Source: Vombatus ursinus
Taxonomy: Eukaryota > Chordata > Mammalia > Diprotodontia > Vombatidae
Direction: 5' to 3'
DNA length: 64,000 nt
Assembly (NCBI RefSeq): GCF_900497805.2
Contig: NW_020953950.1
Coordinates: forward strand, 2,153,739-2,217,738
Each line of letters begins with the position of its first letter. Within the stretch, counting starts at the first letter, position 1. A model generated the notes under the pieces. The model saw only the letters and a list, made by a program, of their open reading frames with translations, ran no database searches and was not told the DNA's origin. Positions 1 to 10,847 of the stretch are shown piece after piece. Position numbers and translations under genes: made by a program.

Positions 1-172
1 AGAACAAAAAACAAGAACAAGAAGAAAAACAAAGAAAAGAACAAGAACAAGGAGAACAAGAACAAAAACAAGAAGAAGAACAAGAACAAGAAGAAAAACA
101 AAAAACAAGAACAAGAACATGGAGAACAAGAACAAAAACAAGAATAAGAACAAAAAACAAGAACAAGAAGGA
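1..172. repeat. A-rich AAC/AAG simple-repeat array with ~70-bp period
   Basis: The strand is almost only A, C and G, built from aac and aag triplets. The word ggagaacaagaacaaaaaca recurs at 51 and 121, exactly 70 bases apart, so the array has a higher-order period. It begins before the window edge. Confidence 0.85.
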
Positions 173-187
173 ACTGATTAATATAAT

Positions 188-238
188 CTTTCTGTCTATC
201 TGTCTGACTGACTGACTATCCCTCTATCTCTCCATCTA
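188..238. repeat. short degenerate TCTG/ACTG/ATCT tract
   Basis: Imperfect tetranucleotide run directly after the A-rich array. The next 400 bases (239-650) show only a faint L2-like phrase near 255-300 and nothing else I can name. Confidence 0.5.
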
Positions 239-654
239 GGTATTGGTAATACAGTGATAAAAATGAAAGGGTACCTGCCCTTAAGATATTTCCCTTCTCT
301 CGAGAAGGAGTAAGGGGTAATATAATACTGGGCTGGCATGGATAAAATATTACAAGAACCAGAGAAAGGTTTCTATTGCATTGAGTAGATTCCCCTCTGG
401 AGGAGGTTCAGGAAGACCCAGACAATAATCTTACTGAATGAGAAGTCATGGGTAGGTTGAAATCAACATTAGTGCAGGGAGAACTGCTATCTGGAAGATC
501 TCAAATCTACTGAAGTTAAAGCAAGTTTCATAAGTGGAGTTTTTATGTTTGCACATCATCTCATTCCCATAACAAATTGGAAAAAGACAAAGATTGATTT
601 TTTTTTATCCAAGTGAAATTGAGGCAAAACAAACAAACAAAAACCCTGCTTATT

Positions 655-790
655 CTAGAGAAGAGGAACTAAGACCCAGAGAGTTTAAATTACTTTCCCA
701 GGATCACACAGCTAGCGACTAAGGCAGGATTTTAAACCTGTCTTCCTGACTCCAAGTCTAACATTCTATCCTCTGAACCATATTGCTTCT
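655..790 (-). mobile_element. MIR SINE fragment
   Basis: The plus strand reads the reverse complement of MIR: ggatcacacagctag at about 700, then the antisense tRNA-like head with cttcctgactcc. Ancient CORE-SINE moved by L2. Confidence 0.75.
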
Positions 791-837
791 ATTTTTATTC
801 TTATGCCCCCAAGTTACTAAGAAGCGTCTCAGGCACA

Positions 838-960
838 AGGACCTGGGTAACCTTATGTAAGTTGCCCAATCCCTCTACACCTCAGATTTGTGGATGGCAA
901 AATAATGGAGTTGGACTCATCACCCCCAAAGGTTTCTTCCAGACTAAATCCTTTGAAATC
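838..960 (+). mobile_element. MIR/MIR3 fragment
   Basis: Diverged sense MIR core (gtaagttgcccaatccc, then tcag...gtggatggcaaaat) followed by the MIR3-type ending with ggagttggactcatc and ttcttccaga. Confidence 0.6.
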
Positions 961-965
961 TATTT

Positions 966-1046
966 ATCTCTGTGTTGCCTTCATTACCTAGAATAATTCT
1001 ATGCATAGAAAGCTTTAATAAAGGTTTGTGGAATAAATTAGATACA
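966..1046 (+). mobile_element. L2 3'-end fragment (tentative)
   Basis: Phrases such as cctagaataattctatgc and aataaaggtttgtggaataaa match the order of an old L2 3' end. Heavily diverged. Confidence 0.35.
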
Positions 1047-1224
1047 AATACTCTAGAGAGGAGTAAGTCAATTAAGCCATTATCAGCAATTAATGTGAAA
1101 ATGTTTATCAGACTAGAAAGTCACTTGGCAAAGTCCTGAGGGGGAAGGACACAGGACAGGTAAGTTTTGATATTAGCTGAAGATTACAGTAGGAAGAAAG
1201 GATATAAATGGAAGCATGGGCAAT

Positions 1225-1308
1225 CTGTGTGTGTCTATGTCTCTGTCTCTGTCTCTCTCACTCTCTCTGTCTTTCTCTCTCTGTCTCTCTGTCTCTCTCT
1301 CTCTCCCC
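1225..1308. repeat. (TCTCTG)n microsatellite
   Basis: Pyrimidine-rich run of tctctg and tctc units. The 60-residue Ser/Leu-rich frame across it is a by-product of the repeat. Confidence 0.85.
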
Positions 1309-1529
1309 CAACAAACCATTCTAAAAGGCAAGAGTATAGTTAAGATCCTTTTAGCATTTTCATCACTTTATGACAGGCCTGGAAAGGTCAGGCCTTAGTG
1401 TGAAGGCCCAGCTGAGGCTAACACTGAAGGATCCTAGACTCCCATGCAGCAGCATGAAGGGATGGGGCATTTAAAGAAATGAGAGAAATGGCATATAGCA
1501 GGAGGGTACATGGAAAGGAGGGAGACACA

Positions 1530-2176
1530 TTTTTTGTGGCAGTAAAAGACTAGAAACAAAGTGGGCACCCATCAATTGGTCAATGGTCAAACAAAGCGTG
1601 ACATATAGATGTAATGGATTGTCATGGTACTGTGAGAACAAACAAATGAAAGCAATCTAAGAGACATTTATGAAGACTGGTATGAAGTGAGGCAGAAGAG
1701 AAGAAGGAAAACCACAAGAACAATACAAGGTAACCCAAAAGTCTTAGGGCAGGCTCAAGCTATTAAAGCTGAGATAGCACTAAGACTTTTGGGACATACT
1801 TTATAGACAATGAGCACAACAAAAAAAAAAAGGAAAGGGAAGCTATGCCAAAAGACATCAGAACTTGCCCTAATTCACTGATCAACCTTGACTCCAGGAG
1901 ATGTATGATGAGAACAACCACCTCAGCAGAGAGATGGCAGCCTAAGGGCCATTAGGTTCTGTCTAATATTTCTTTGTTTTGCTTACCTGCAATTTCTTGT
2001 TATAAGTGATAGTTCTATTGTATAGGACAGTAGAGTATTGGAAAATGACAATGTAAGAAAACTCATTATAGATGTTATATGGTATTTTTCTTTTTCCCAA
2101 TGAGGAGGTAGTGGGAGAGAAAAAAAATGGATTTTTTTCATTGAAATAAAAGAAAACGTTAATAAAAAATTTAAAT
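1530..2176 (+). mobile_element. L1 3' end (ORF2 tail and 3' UTR)
   Basis: Starts in the last part of ORF2 (agaaacaaagtgggcacccatcaa...) and continues through a 3' UTR like those at 18.9-19.4 and 21.9-22.4 kb, to an A-rich end near 2176. A palindromic transposon at 1728-1803 splits it. Confidence 0.7.
1728..1803. mobile_element. mariner-like MITE, copy 1
   Basis: Short palindrome. The left end reads gtaacccaaaagtctta; the right end is its near-exact reverse complement, taagacttttgggacatac. Related copies lie at 7328-7410 and 29,801-29,869. No coding capacity. The sequence on both sides is the same L1, so it inserted into the L1. Confidence 0.65.
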
Positions 2177-2929
2177 AGAAGAAAGCAAAGAAAGGCAGAT
2201 AGAAACTAAAGATAAATCATTTGGTAAAAGGCCAGTCTGGCTTCCTGAAGAAGTCCTCAAGGTTTCTAAACATGACCTCATTTACACAGAGACCATGTGG
2301 AAAGCCAGGAGGCTCCCCTCTCATCCTTCCATTGTCCAGTGTACACTGGCAGAGATTTGGAGGGGCAGGTCAGATTTTATTCCAAGGCCTCAGCTCTTCC
2401 TATCAGTCTTTATTGGACCACTAAAGGACAGCTGGTCCAGAGCTTATCACTTAGCCATACAAAGCAGGCTGATAATCAGGCACTCACCAGGACTGTGGTG
2501 ATTGGCATTATGATTAGCCAATAAATGCACCCAGCGAACCATGCACAATATTCCCTTCTGGCTATGTCTTAATTCAACTAGAAGTAATTGGAGACATTGT
2601 TGTATAATTAAGAAAAGGGGAGAAAAAAAATCTAGTGAGGCCCATCATCCAACCCTTGATGGGCACTCATGTTTTCAGATCCTGTGCATCCAATTCATAG
2701 TTTAAATGGCAAATTCCTTCCAGTTGTTAAAAACAAAGAACCAATTCATGCATGACCCAGCTTGAAACCTTTGAATTAGGCCCTTTTAAAAAATAATAAT
2801 AAGCATACCCTTGGTGCATATGATTAACTCAATTTGCCTCACACCCAAAAGAAATTGCTTCCCCTAAAAATGCTGTGTTAGAATTAACAAACTCGGGCTC
2901 TCTAGTGAGCAGCCCCATTGATTTAATTC
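2177..2929. other. no gene or known repeat seen
   Basis: About 750 bases with no match to repeats I know. 2690-2920 is AT-rich with several TAAT/ATTA words (atgattaactcaattt, gaattaacaaac). The overlapping frames at 2221-2524 are in three phases and share no domain, so I do not call them genes. Confidence 0.4.
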
Positions 2930-3112
2930 ATTTTGACACACATGTATTAGGTATCTACTGTGTCCAAGGCACTATGATAGGTGCTGCAGAGTCAACTACA
3001 AAAACAACATTATCCCTACCTTCAAGGAGTTTACATTCTAGTGAGGAGATATAACATATACATAGATAAGAATAACAAGGTAGGAACTAACCGCAGAATA
3101 TACCTGAAGGGG
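2930..3112 (-). mobile_element. L2 LINE 3'-end fragment
   Basis: Reverse complement of the L2 end: ggtatctactgtgtccaagg, ggtgctgcagag and aaggagtttacattctag in the expected order. Confidence 0.75.
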
Positions 3113-3117
3113 TTTAT

Positions 3118-3330
3118 AAGGCAATTGTGCCCCATTTATCATTTGGGGAATGGCTCTTATTTTGATTTATTTGAACCAGTTTTTTAAATATCTTGAAAAT
3201 GAGGACTTTATTGCAGAAACTTGCAGCAAAGATATTTTTCCAAGTTAATTTATTTCCCTTTTAATCTTAGCTGTACTGGATATGTCTTCTTGGATCTTTT
3301 CTTTATAAGAACATGTGGTTTGAATAAACC
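3118..3330 (-). mobile_element. L1 ORF2 fragment
   Basis: On the minus strand the phrase gccattccccaaatgataaa and the upstream AT-rich coding-like text resemble marsupial L1 ORF2. Short and diverged. 3340-3760 has nothing recognisable. Confidence 0.45.
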
Positions 3331-3764
3331 CTGTAGTTAAGTTTAAAAAATAAGGATTATGCCTATGAGGTCAGAGCAGCACATAGGGATCTTTGAAAAG
3401 ACCCAAAAAGTCCTATTTGGGGGGAGCCAGAGCATTCGTCTTCTCTGGCCCTCAGAGCAGATCATTCATGCCTAGGTTATCTATGACCTTTAGAGGAAAA
3501 TCTCCAACTCACCTCATCACACTCGCCCAGTGTTGAGGAAAGGAGCACACTCAGAAAACAATAGAGATGTGAGGGCAGAAAAGGCAGCCAGCTGGACAAG
3601 ACCATGGTTCTGGATGCAATCTTTCTGTAGAGCCTATGCCACCAAAGAAAATGCCTGTGAAGCTATTTTCGAGTTCTGAGTTACCTCCAAGACATTGACC
3701 CAGCGGGAGATTTTGTTGTGAATGGGAAAGATCCAGGGGGAATAACTGGGTTCCCATCTCATGT

Positions 3765-3995
3765 CTGTCCCTTAATGCCTATATAACTTTGAGAAAGTCA
3801 TTTCCTCTCTCTGAGCCTCAGTGTCCTCATCTGCAAAAAAGAGGGGGTTGGACCCATTGACCTCAAGGTCCTTTCCAGTTCTATACCGAGGCTCTTTTCA
3901 CCTCCCTAAGCTTTGGTTTCCCCATCCATAAAATGAGGGGGTTGGATTAGGTGGCTTCTAAGGTCTCTTCCAGATCTAAGTCTATGACTATGTGA
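3765..3995 (+). mobile_element. two MIR/MIR3 3' parts in tandem
   Basis: 3765-3885 has agcctcagtgtcctcatctg and gggggttggaccc. 3886-3995 repeats the same order with aaaatgagggggttggat and ggtctcttccagatct. They are two adjacent copies or an internal duplication. 3996-4300 is unassigned. Confidence 0.7.
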
Positions 3996-4309
3996 CCTAT
4001 GACTTGTGGCCTTGCCGGATTTCCATGGGAGCAGCTGGGGGGAAGGCAGGGAAGGGACTGAGCTTTCAGGGACTTTTTGACTTCCTTGGAGACAGGAGTA
4101 TTACTACCTTGTTTGAAAAGGATTGCATGGTATGAAGTGAAGGTGGAGGGGTTTTAAGGAGAGTACTTACGTGTCAACCTTATTTATATTAGCTATATCT
4201 AGTATTCTAATTCTAATGCCTCATCATGATATGGAGGTTCTCCAAGGTTCCCAAGAGCCTAAGTTCTGGCATGTTCTACTATGACAGAATAGCTTCCAGT
4301 ACGGCTCCA

Positions 4310-5325
4310 GGGAGTCAAATCAAGATGGCAGGATGAGAGGTAGCAATTTTGCCTTAGCTCCTTTGCAACCTCCTCCACAACAGCCTAGAAAACATGACAA
4401 ACCAAATTGGGAGAAGCCAAGAAAAAAGTCACAGTGAGCCACAGAGAGGCTTAGGAAAAAAGATAGAGAGGTCTGCAGATGCTGGGGTAGGGGCTGACCA
4501 AAAGCATGGTACAGCAGCAGCAGCAGCAAGGCTTTTTTGGGTGGCAACAGCAGGGAGCATCCTGGAGCCCAGGGACAATAAGGGGACTAAAAACCTAGAC
4601 AGAAAGAGGTCTCAGGGGCCCCCTGTACTAGCACTAGGAGCACAAATTGGTGTCACTTAGTAGCTCTGTCACCTACTACCTGGTTTGGGGTCACAGTTCT
4701 TAAGCAAAGAGAAGCAGTAGCAGTTATGAGGGATCAGGGTCCCTATCTACGTATGAAGCAATAAACAAATTCCATATATGTCTATATAGCTGTGTGGCTC
4801 TGATCCCAAGAGTAGAGGAGGGACTCAATAACTTTTAGCCCTACACACGAATCTGCAGTGGAATCAACCAGAGTAGGAGACCAAAACCAAAATGGAACAA
4901 GAAGTTCAGTCACTCTGAACCTATAGAACCTCCCAGTGGACTATGTCCAGCAACAGGCTACCAAAACTCAACCACTCATAAACCAAGAGACCCAAACCAA
5001 GAGCACTGACCAGGAGAGCAATAAAGAGACCTCATTCCCAGATCACACCACTTTGGAAGCACTGAAAACCTCCAGACCTCCAGACTGAGCTTTGAAATCA
5101 GCAAAAGGACATAAAAAAATGAAGCTTAGACCACGCATCCCCTATCCCAAAGGGGACCTGAGCTCAACACTAACAAAATCCAAAATCAAGAAGAAGACTG
5201 GAAATATGAGTGAACAAAAAAAAAAGAACCTGACCATAAAAACACTACTGACAGAGAAGCTCAAGGCATAAACACAGAAGAAGATAATGGCTTCAAAACA
5301 TCTACAAGCAAAGCCACTGTGGCCC
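4310..5325 (+). mobile_element. L1 5' end: 5' UTR and start of ORF1
   Basis: Begins near an L1-type 5' phrase (tcaagatggcaggatgag, compare the HAL1 start at 53,180) and runs about 890 bases of UTR to an ORF1 start at 5206, MSEQKKKNLTIKTLL. ORF1 meets a stop after 21 codons, and the element is cut off by about 5325, where RTE sequence begins. It contains (CAG)5 near 4512-4528. Head without a body, so a rearranged copy. Confidence 0.65.
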
Positions 5326-5334
5326 TAGGAACAG

Positions 5335-6640
5335 ATCAAGTCTGTTTTCTAAAGACCAATCTAGCTTATCACAGAGTTGCACGTCACCAGTAGGCTACCA
5401 TCTGGTGAAGAGATGCTTGAGGCCACAGCAACCCATGAAACAAAGAAATACTTTAAATGGCCCTTGGTTCTATGTAGCCCTCTTCTACTTTTGTAATGAG
5501 AGTGGAGGAATTGAGGGAAAGGTGACAGAGGGTGCTAAGAATCACACAGTTTTTAGACCACCAACAATCTTTAATTTGTCAGTTGGTACTCTAAATGTGA
5601 GGTCTATGACAAGTAACCAACCAGTGGATAGATTGCTGGAGAAGTTGAAGCAATTAATAGAATCAATCAATATCAATCTTGACATCCTTGATATAAACAG
5701 AACCAGATGAAAGAAGCAAGTTGGAACTAATTGAGTCATAACTAAGGTACTCCTTAGAGAGACAAATGGTAGGTAGGTGGTGCAGTGAATAGAGCACTGG
5801 GCCTGAGTCAAGAAGACCTGAGCTTAAATCTAGCCTCAGACACTTACTAGATGAGTGACCCTGGGCAAGTCACTTAACCTTGTTTACCTCAGTTTCCTCA
5901 TTTGTAAAATGAGCTAGAGAAAGAAATGGCAAATCATTCCAATATCTTTGCCAAGAAGACCCCAAATGGGCTCACAAAGTGTTGGATATGGCTGAAATGA
6001 CCAAACAACAAAGAGATGCAAAGAATGTATTTGGCTTTCTTTGAAATACTATTTCACAGGACATTTTGGTCATTGTGTATAGTAGTCTTAATAATAAGTA
6101 TTTGCATAAATACCATCATGAAAATAATTATCACTTATGTATCTGTTGAGGAGGACAATTAAGTAGAGAAATTCTATGAAGAACTTGACAAAAATCTCCA
6201 AATAAAATCAGCATAGATTCAGATTCTTTGTGACATCGATATGAAGGTGGAAAAAGGTAACGATGGGAGAAAATACAAGAGAAAGTATGATTAAAGAAAG
6301 AAACCAAAGACTCAAAGCTTTATATTATGAACACTTTCTTAAAAAAAAAAAGCTGGTAGGGACTGGACATGGTAGTAACCAAATGACATCACAATGAACG
6401 AAATTGATTACATTTTAACTGACAGAAAATGACCTAATATTGATGTAAGAGTTATCCTTGAGTGTGCTGTCTGTGAACAGTCAGACCACTGAATCATCAG
6501 AGCTAAGATCAGAAGTTACCATAAACAAGAAGGAACTAGGACCTGCTAAAATAATCTACACGCCTAGATCCCTTAGACCAATAAGACAGTATGATACAAG
6601 CCTCAAAGGGCAAGAACAAAGGAGAAGAAGGCAGCCAGCC
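5335..6640 (+). mobile_element. RTE (BovB-like) LINE, endonuclease region
   Basis: The part at about 5560-5720 encodes VGTLNVRSMTSNQPVDRL, the start of an RTE apurinic endonuclease, through DILDINRTR. The part after 6012 has KKAGRDWTW and NEIDYILTDRK, the C-terminal half of the same domain (substrate and DD-H end, with SVNSQTTESSELRS near the usual SDH motif). Several stops are present. A MAR1 SINE at 5769-6011 splits it. RTE encodes endonuclease and reverse transcriptase; only the first survives here. Confidence 0.75.
5769..6011 (+). mobile_element. MAR1 SINE
   Basis: tRNA-like head (ggtggtgcagtgaatagag), CORE (gaccctgggcaagtcactta), then the BovB-like tail (ccccaaatgggctcacaaag) and accaaacaacaa. 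Inserted into the RTE endonuclease; flanks agagacaaatg and agagatgcaaag may be an eroded TSD. Confidence 0.85.
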
Positions 6641-7327
6641 CTCTGAGAGTCACAGAGAGCTTAGAGGTTCCCCCCAGAGCATCCCTTGGTATCAAGTGGT
6701 ACAGATGAGTAATTGACATCACCTGGTCGATCCTACTAACTAGTAGAAATGGTCATTGCCCCTTCCTCCTTGCTACATAAGTAAATGCAAAGTCTGTACA
6801 TAATCATTTTCAAATCTCTACAAAAAGTCATGAAGTACAAGAAAAAGTAAGCCATTAGAAAAGGTGAAATTACAGCTAGGATTCTCCTGCATTTAAATCA
6901 CCTTATGTTCACAAATATCCTTTTTTTCCCCCTCTGCTACGCAAAACCATCCAGGTCAGATGACATATTAGCTATAGGCATATGATATATGCAATTGGAA
7001 ACTTGGAAACCAAAAAAGAAAAGAAGAAAAACATGTATCTCTTGGTCTGAGAACAGATTTCCATTTAAATTACATTCTTAGAATATCTAATAACTCAGTT
7101 CAGTAACCAAAGACAGGCAAGCCAAACAACAGTGTCTCTGGCTCCAACATGATTTGGGTCCAGAGATTTCCATGCTCCTTACCCCAGCAGATTTCTGCTT
7201 TGCCTGGATGAAATTGGAAAACTGTTTCCAACTTCAGCAATCAGTGAGCTCAGTTAGTGGAGAACTGAGTACTGGCTCCCAAGTTTACATTTTGTTTGAA
7301 GTAGTCTGAGTCTGCCTTGCAGACAGA
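6641..7327. other. no gene or known repeat seen
   Basis: About 690 bases with no repeat or domain that I recognise; base composition is ordinary. Confidence 0.4.
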
Positions 7328-7410
7328 AGGTGTCCCAAAGTCTTAATGTAATTTTTAAGTTATTTAATGTAATTTAAGTTATTGAAACTAAGACTTTTTG
7401 GACACCCTGT
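7328..7410. mobile_element. mariner-like MITE, copy 2
   Basis: Left end ggtgtcccaaagtctta, right end taagactttttggacaccct, which are inverted repeats, with a second inner palindrome around aagttatttaatgtaattta. Best-preserved ends of the three copies. 7411-7650 after it is unassigned. Confidence 0.65.
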
Positions 7411-7649
7411 ATTTAAATATTTACTTGGGGAAAGAGTAGGGAGGGGAAAAAGAAAGGAGGATAATTATTATCTGAGGATCCATAGTATACTGCGAAAGAA
7501 AGATGACTAAGATCTTAGGTAATTGTAGTATGATCTCAGGTAAGTCACTTTATCTCCTATTCAAGGAAATGTCCTCCCTTTCATACCATGCTGGCTATGT
7601 GCCTCACTGATTGGCTTACAAAACATATTTTTGTAAAAACTGTAATTAG

Positions 7650-8065
7650 AATATTATACCCTCAAATGTATCTGTGATGACATAGATTTGAGAGTTCCAT
7701 CCAACAGGTGAGACAACAACCCATCCCGTGGGATTCTCATAGTGTTCTCCTGCCAGTTTGCTTTGGGGGTCCACAGAGCATGATGAAGGAATTCTTCACT
7801 TCCTCCAAGCATCACAAAGGTGCTGGTGAAGCATTTTGACCATCTATCTGTCATCTGTCACTCTTCCCACAAGACCAGCCAATCTTCTCTTCCCGTCATA
7901 CAATCACCTGATGACATCTTTTACTAATGTTCTTCTTCAAAATCCCTTGTTAGCTTTATGTTGCAAATTGTTCATGCTCACTATGCATCATTCCATTGCC
8001 CCCTGTGTCATGCTTGTTTTTTAATTCTACCCATTGTTTCTGGCTCTGCACTCTGGGGAAAAAGG
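7650..8065 (-). mobile_element. RTE-clade LINE, C-terminal coding end
   Basis: The minus strand encodes KRRLAGLVGRVTDDRWSKCF with a downstream WTPKANWQ...IPRDG. This follows the usual RTE C-terminal pattern RRWAGHVARMTDDRW...W.PR. Several stops. It is on the opposite strand from the 5.3-6.6 kb RTE, so it is a different insertion. An R4/Dong-type LINE is the alternative. Confidence 0.55.
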
Positions 8066-8079
8066 AAAACAACTCCGAT

Positions 8080-8136
8080 CTTAAATAAATAACAACTATC
8101 TTCAGTGGTTCCCTGTTGCCTCCCAAGTAAGTTCAA
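8080..8136 (+). mobile_element. L2 fragment
   Basis: The phrase cagtggttccctgttgcctc matches the L2 ORF text that also occurs near 41,945. Confidence 0.5.
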
Positions 8137-9405
8137 ACACTTTTCCCACAAATGATAAATGCTGGAGAGGATGTGGAAAAATTGGGATCCTAATGCACTG
8201 TTAGTAGAGTTGTGAACTGGTCCAACCATTCTGGAGAACAATGTGGAACTCCACCCAAAGGGTTATAAAACAGTGCATACCCTTTGACCTAGCAATTCTA
8301 CTCCTAGATCTGTATCCCAAAGAGATCAAAGGAAAAAGAAAAGGATTTATATGTATAAAAAATTCATAGCAGCTCTTCTGTGGTTGCCAAGAATTGGAAA
8401 TTGAGGAGATGCCTATCAATCAGCTAATGGCTGGAATGTGGTATGTTTGTGGTGGAATACTATTGTGCTACAAGAAATGATGAGCAATATGGTTTCAGAA
8501 AAACTTGGGAAGATTTATATGAACTGATACAAAGTGAAATGAGCAGAATCAGGAGATCATTGTACATAGTAACAGCAATATTGTAATGATAATCAACTTG
8601 AAAGACTTGGTTCCTCTGATCGATACACTGATCCAAGATAATTCCAAAAGATTCATAATGAAAAATGATGTCCACCTCCAGAGATAACTGATGAACTTTG
8701 AGTGCATATTATCAATAGAAAAAAATCACAATTTCACAAAACTTATGTGAAAATTAAGTTTATTATGAGAGAAATGAATACGCATGTGGAACCCAAAGAG
8801 TAGTAGTTTGCATATTTATAATAGCAGGACAAAGGAAGGAGGAGAAAACACAAATCTCCACCTAAAGGGGAGTAGCACAAGAGGGGGAAAGGTGCAGTAA
8901 AGGTGGGAAAAGGACAAAACCCCTTCTGAAGGGGAGGAGCAAAGTGTTGGCAAAAGATGAATTCTTTTCCCCTGGAAAGTGCTAGACTATGAAGATGGGA
9001 TGGTCTACCTATCTACAAGGGTCCCAGCTGTACAAACAATCTCCCAGTCTAGTGCAGACTGACTGGTGCCTGTCTTGACTCCCAAGTACCCACAGGGAGT
9101 CCAGTTTGGGATGCAAACAACAAATGTCAGCTGGAAGGGGAGTGGACTTTGACCTTGACACATTTAGGGTCTCCTGCATCCTCTGGGTCTAGTGTTTCTG
9201 GAAAATATGGCAACTCAAAAAGACAAGTTCAGGGGACCCTTAATATTCCTTGACAAGATTAAAGTATAATTTTTCACTTTATTTCCAACATGGCTAAAAT
9301 AGAAATATGTTCTGCATGATTTCACACATATAATTGTTATTATATTGCTTGCCTTCTCAATGGATGGGGAAGGAAAAATAAAGAATCTGACACTTAATTT
9401 TTTTA
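8137..9405 (+). mobile_element. L1 3' end, split by an insert
   Basis: 8279-8330 encodes PFDLAILLLDLYPKEIK, the C-terminal part of L1 ORF2. It continues through gagcagaatcaggag to a 3' UTR that stops at 8706 (gagtgca) and resumes at about 9256 (agattaaagtat), ending with ttgccttctcaatgg and an A-rich tail. Confidence 0.8.
8707..9255 (-). mobile_element. LTR-like insert, probable solo LTR fossil
   Basis: About 550 bases interrupt an otherwise continuous L1 3' UTR. Read on the minus strand it has a start like tgtcaaggaatattaagg, a TATA-like box near 8810-8825 and a polyadenylation signal near 8760. No internal coding part. An endogenous retrovirus LTR is the likeliest source; edges and TSD are unclear. 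Younger than the host L1. Confidence 0.42.
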
Positions 9406-9479
9406 AATATTAAAAATAAACAATTTATTTTTATATCATTTTCCTATAATCTATGATCTCTCTACTTTCTACAATCACA

Positions 9480-9864
9480 AAGTCCCTTCCATGGACTTCA
9501 TACTCCAGCCAAACTGGTCTATTCTCTTGTTCTCTCCTACTCCCTCAACACACTTTTGTATGTCTCTGACCATCATTCTCATCTCTCTTATACCACAAAC
9601 TTGGTCTCTGCCTCTGAGTGTGTTAGCTCTGATAGTTGGCCATTCACCTTATCTTGTCTGGAACTGGACCTCCATGACACTTCTCAGCCATCTTCACACC
9701 ATACTGGCTCCCTTCTTCCCCAGTTCCAGTTCTCCTTTATAGTTTGTCTTCCCACTTTTGAACATAAACTTCTAGAGGGCAGATGTTGTCTTCCTTGCTT
9801 ATATCTGTATACCCAGCCACTTAGTACAGTGCAAGACATATAATAAGTGCTTCATAAATGGTCT
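9480..9864 (+). mobile_element. L2 LINE 3' end
   Basis: Ends with aacttctagagggcagatg, cttagtacagtgcaagac and ataagtgcttcataaatg, the L2 terminal order. The upstream half (ccagccaaactggtc) is also L2. Confidence 0.8.
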
Positions 9865-10137
9865 ATCTTCCCATCTATCATCTCATTTATCGGCTGTCCT
9901 CCAATCTGTCTTCCCATATATTCTTCTATCAATCTCTCTATCATCTATCTATCTACCATCCATCTATCTAACCTCCCATCTAACTCCCCAGTTGTCTGTC
10001 TGTCTATCTATCTATCTATCTACCTATCTACCTATCTACCATCTATCTGTCCATCTACCATCCATATATCTACCTATCCTTCCATCTAACTTTCCATCTA
10101 TCTATCCATCCATCTATCAATCCATCTATCATCCATC
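9865..10137. repeat. (ATCT)n tetranucleotide array
   Basis: About 270 bases of atct, acct, catc and gtct variants. It starts exactly at the end of an L2 and is followed by another L2 piece, so it may have grown from the tail of the first copy. Confidence 0.9.
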
Positions 10138-10330
10138 TACCCTTGCTTAGCTATTCTCTCTGCCTAGAATTACTTTCCTCCCTATGTTGAATTCCTACCA
10201 ATCCTTTAAAGCCTGATCCAAATGCCAGCTCCTCCAAGGAGTCTTTCTTCATCCCCCTATCAATAATGACCTTTCTCCTAAGACCTCAAACAACACTCTG
10301 CTTTGCAATTCTCTAACGCACTTGGGCTTT
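10138..10330 (+). mobile_element. L2 fragment
   Basis: ctctgcctagaattacttt, caaatgccagctcctccaa and gagtctttcttcatcc follow the L2 3' region. Confidence 0.7.
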
Positions 10331-10421
10331 GGGCCAAACCTGATTTCATCCAGGTAAGAAGCTCCTGGTGACAAAGCTTCATCTAGCAATGGAGACTAGC
10401 TGCTCCACAGATGATTTCTTA

Positions 10422-10540
10422 GAAAGTTGTCTGATGGGCCCAAGATCACCCAGGCAGTACGTGTCAGAGGAGAGACTTGACTTCAGGTCTGTCTGACTCC
10501 AAGGGCAGCTCTCTGCCCACTATGCTACATTTATTCCCAA
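10422..10540 (-). mobile_element. MIR fragment
   Basis: Antisense core and head: caagatcacccaggcagta, gtctgtctgactcc, cccactatgctac. 10,541-10,845 after it is unassigned. Confidence 0.65.
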
Positions 10541-10847
10541 ATCTATTTCTCATGCAATATTCTGCCACCAGCAGTTGGTTTGAATAGGGCAGATGGAGCT
10601 GATTTAATTTCTTGGAGCCAATCTTCTTTTCCTCAGCCTTTCTTCTCATTGGTTGCTTATGTTGACCTTTCCTCTAAAAAGCTGACAGTCTGACTGCACC
10701 CAAACAGCTCATTTGGAAATGACCTCCACATAAACAATCAATCATTTCCTGTCTGTTAAGATAGAGTCAATTTCAGGGGGAATAAGGGGATGATTTTATT
10801 CAGTGCTTGCTCTCTATGTCTATTATCTTCTGATACTCTTCTTTCAC

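Noticed and set aside
9865-10137. Regularly spaced repeats that might suggest a CRISPR array
   Set aside because: Plain tetranucleotide microsatellite without spacers, in vertebrate DNA.
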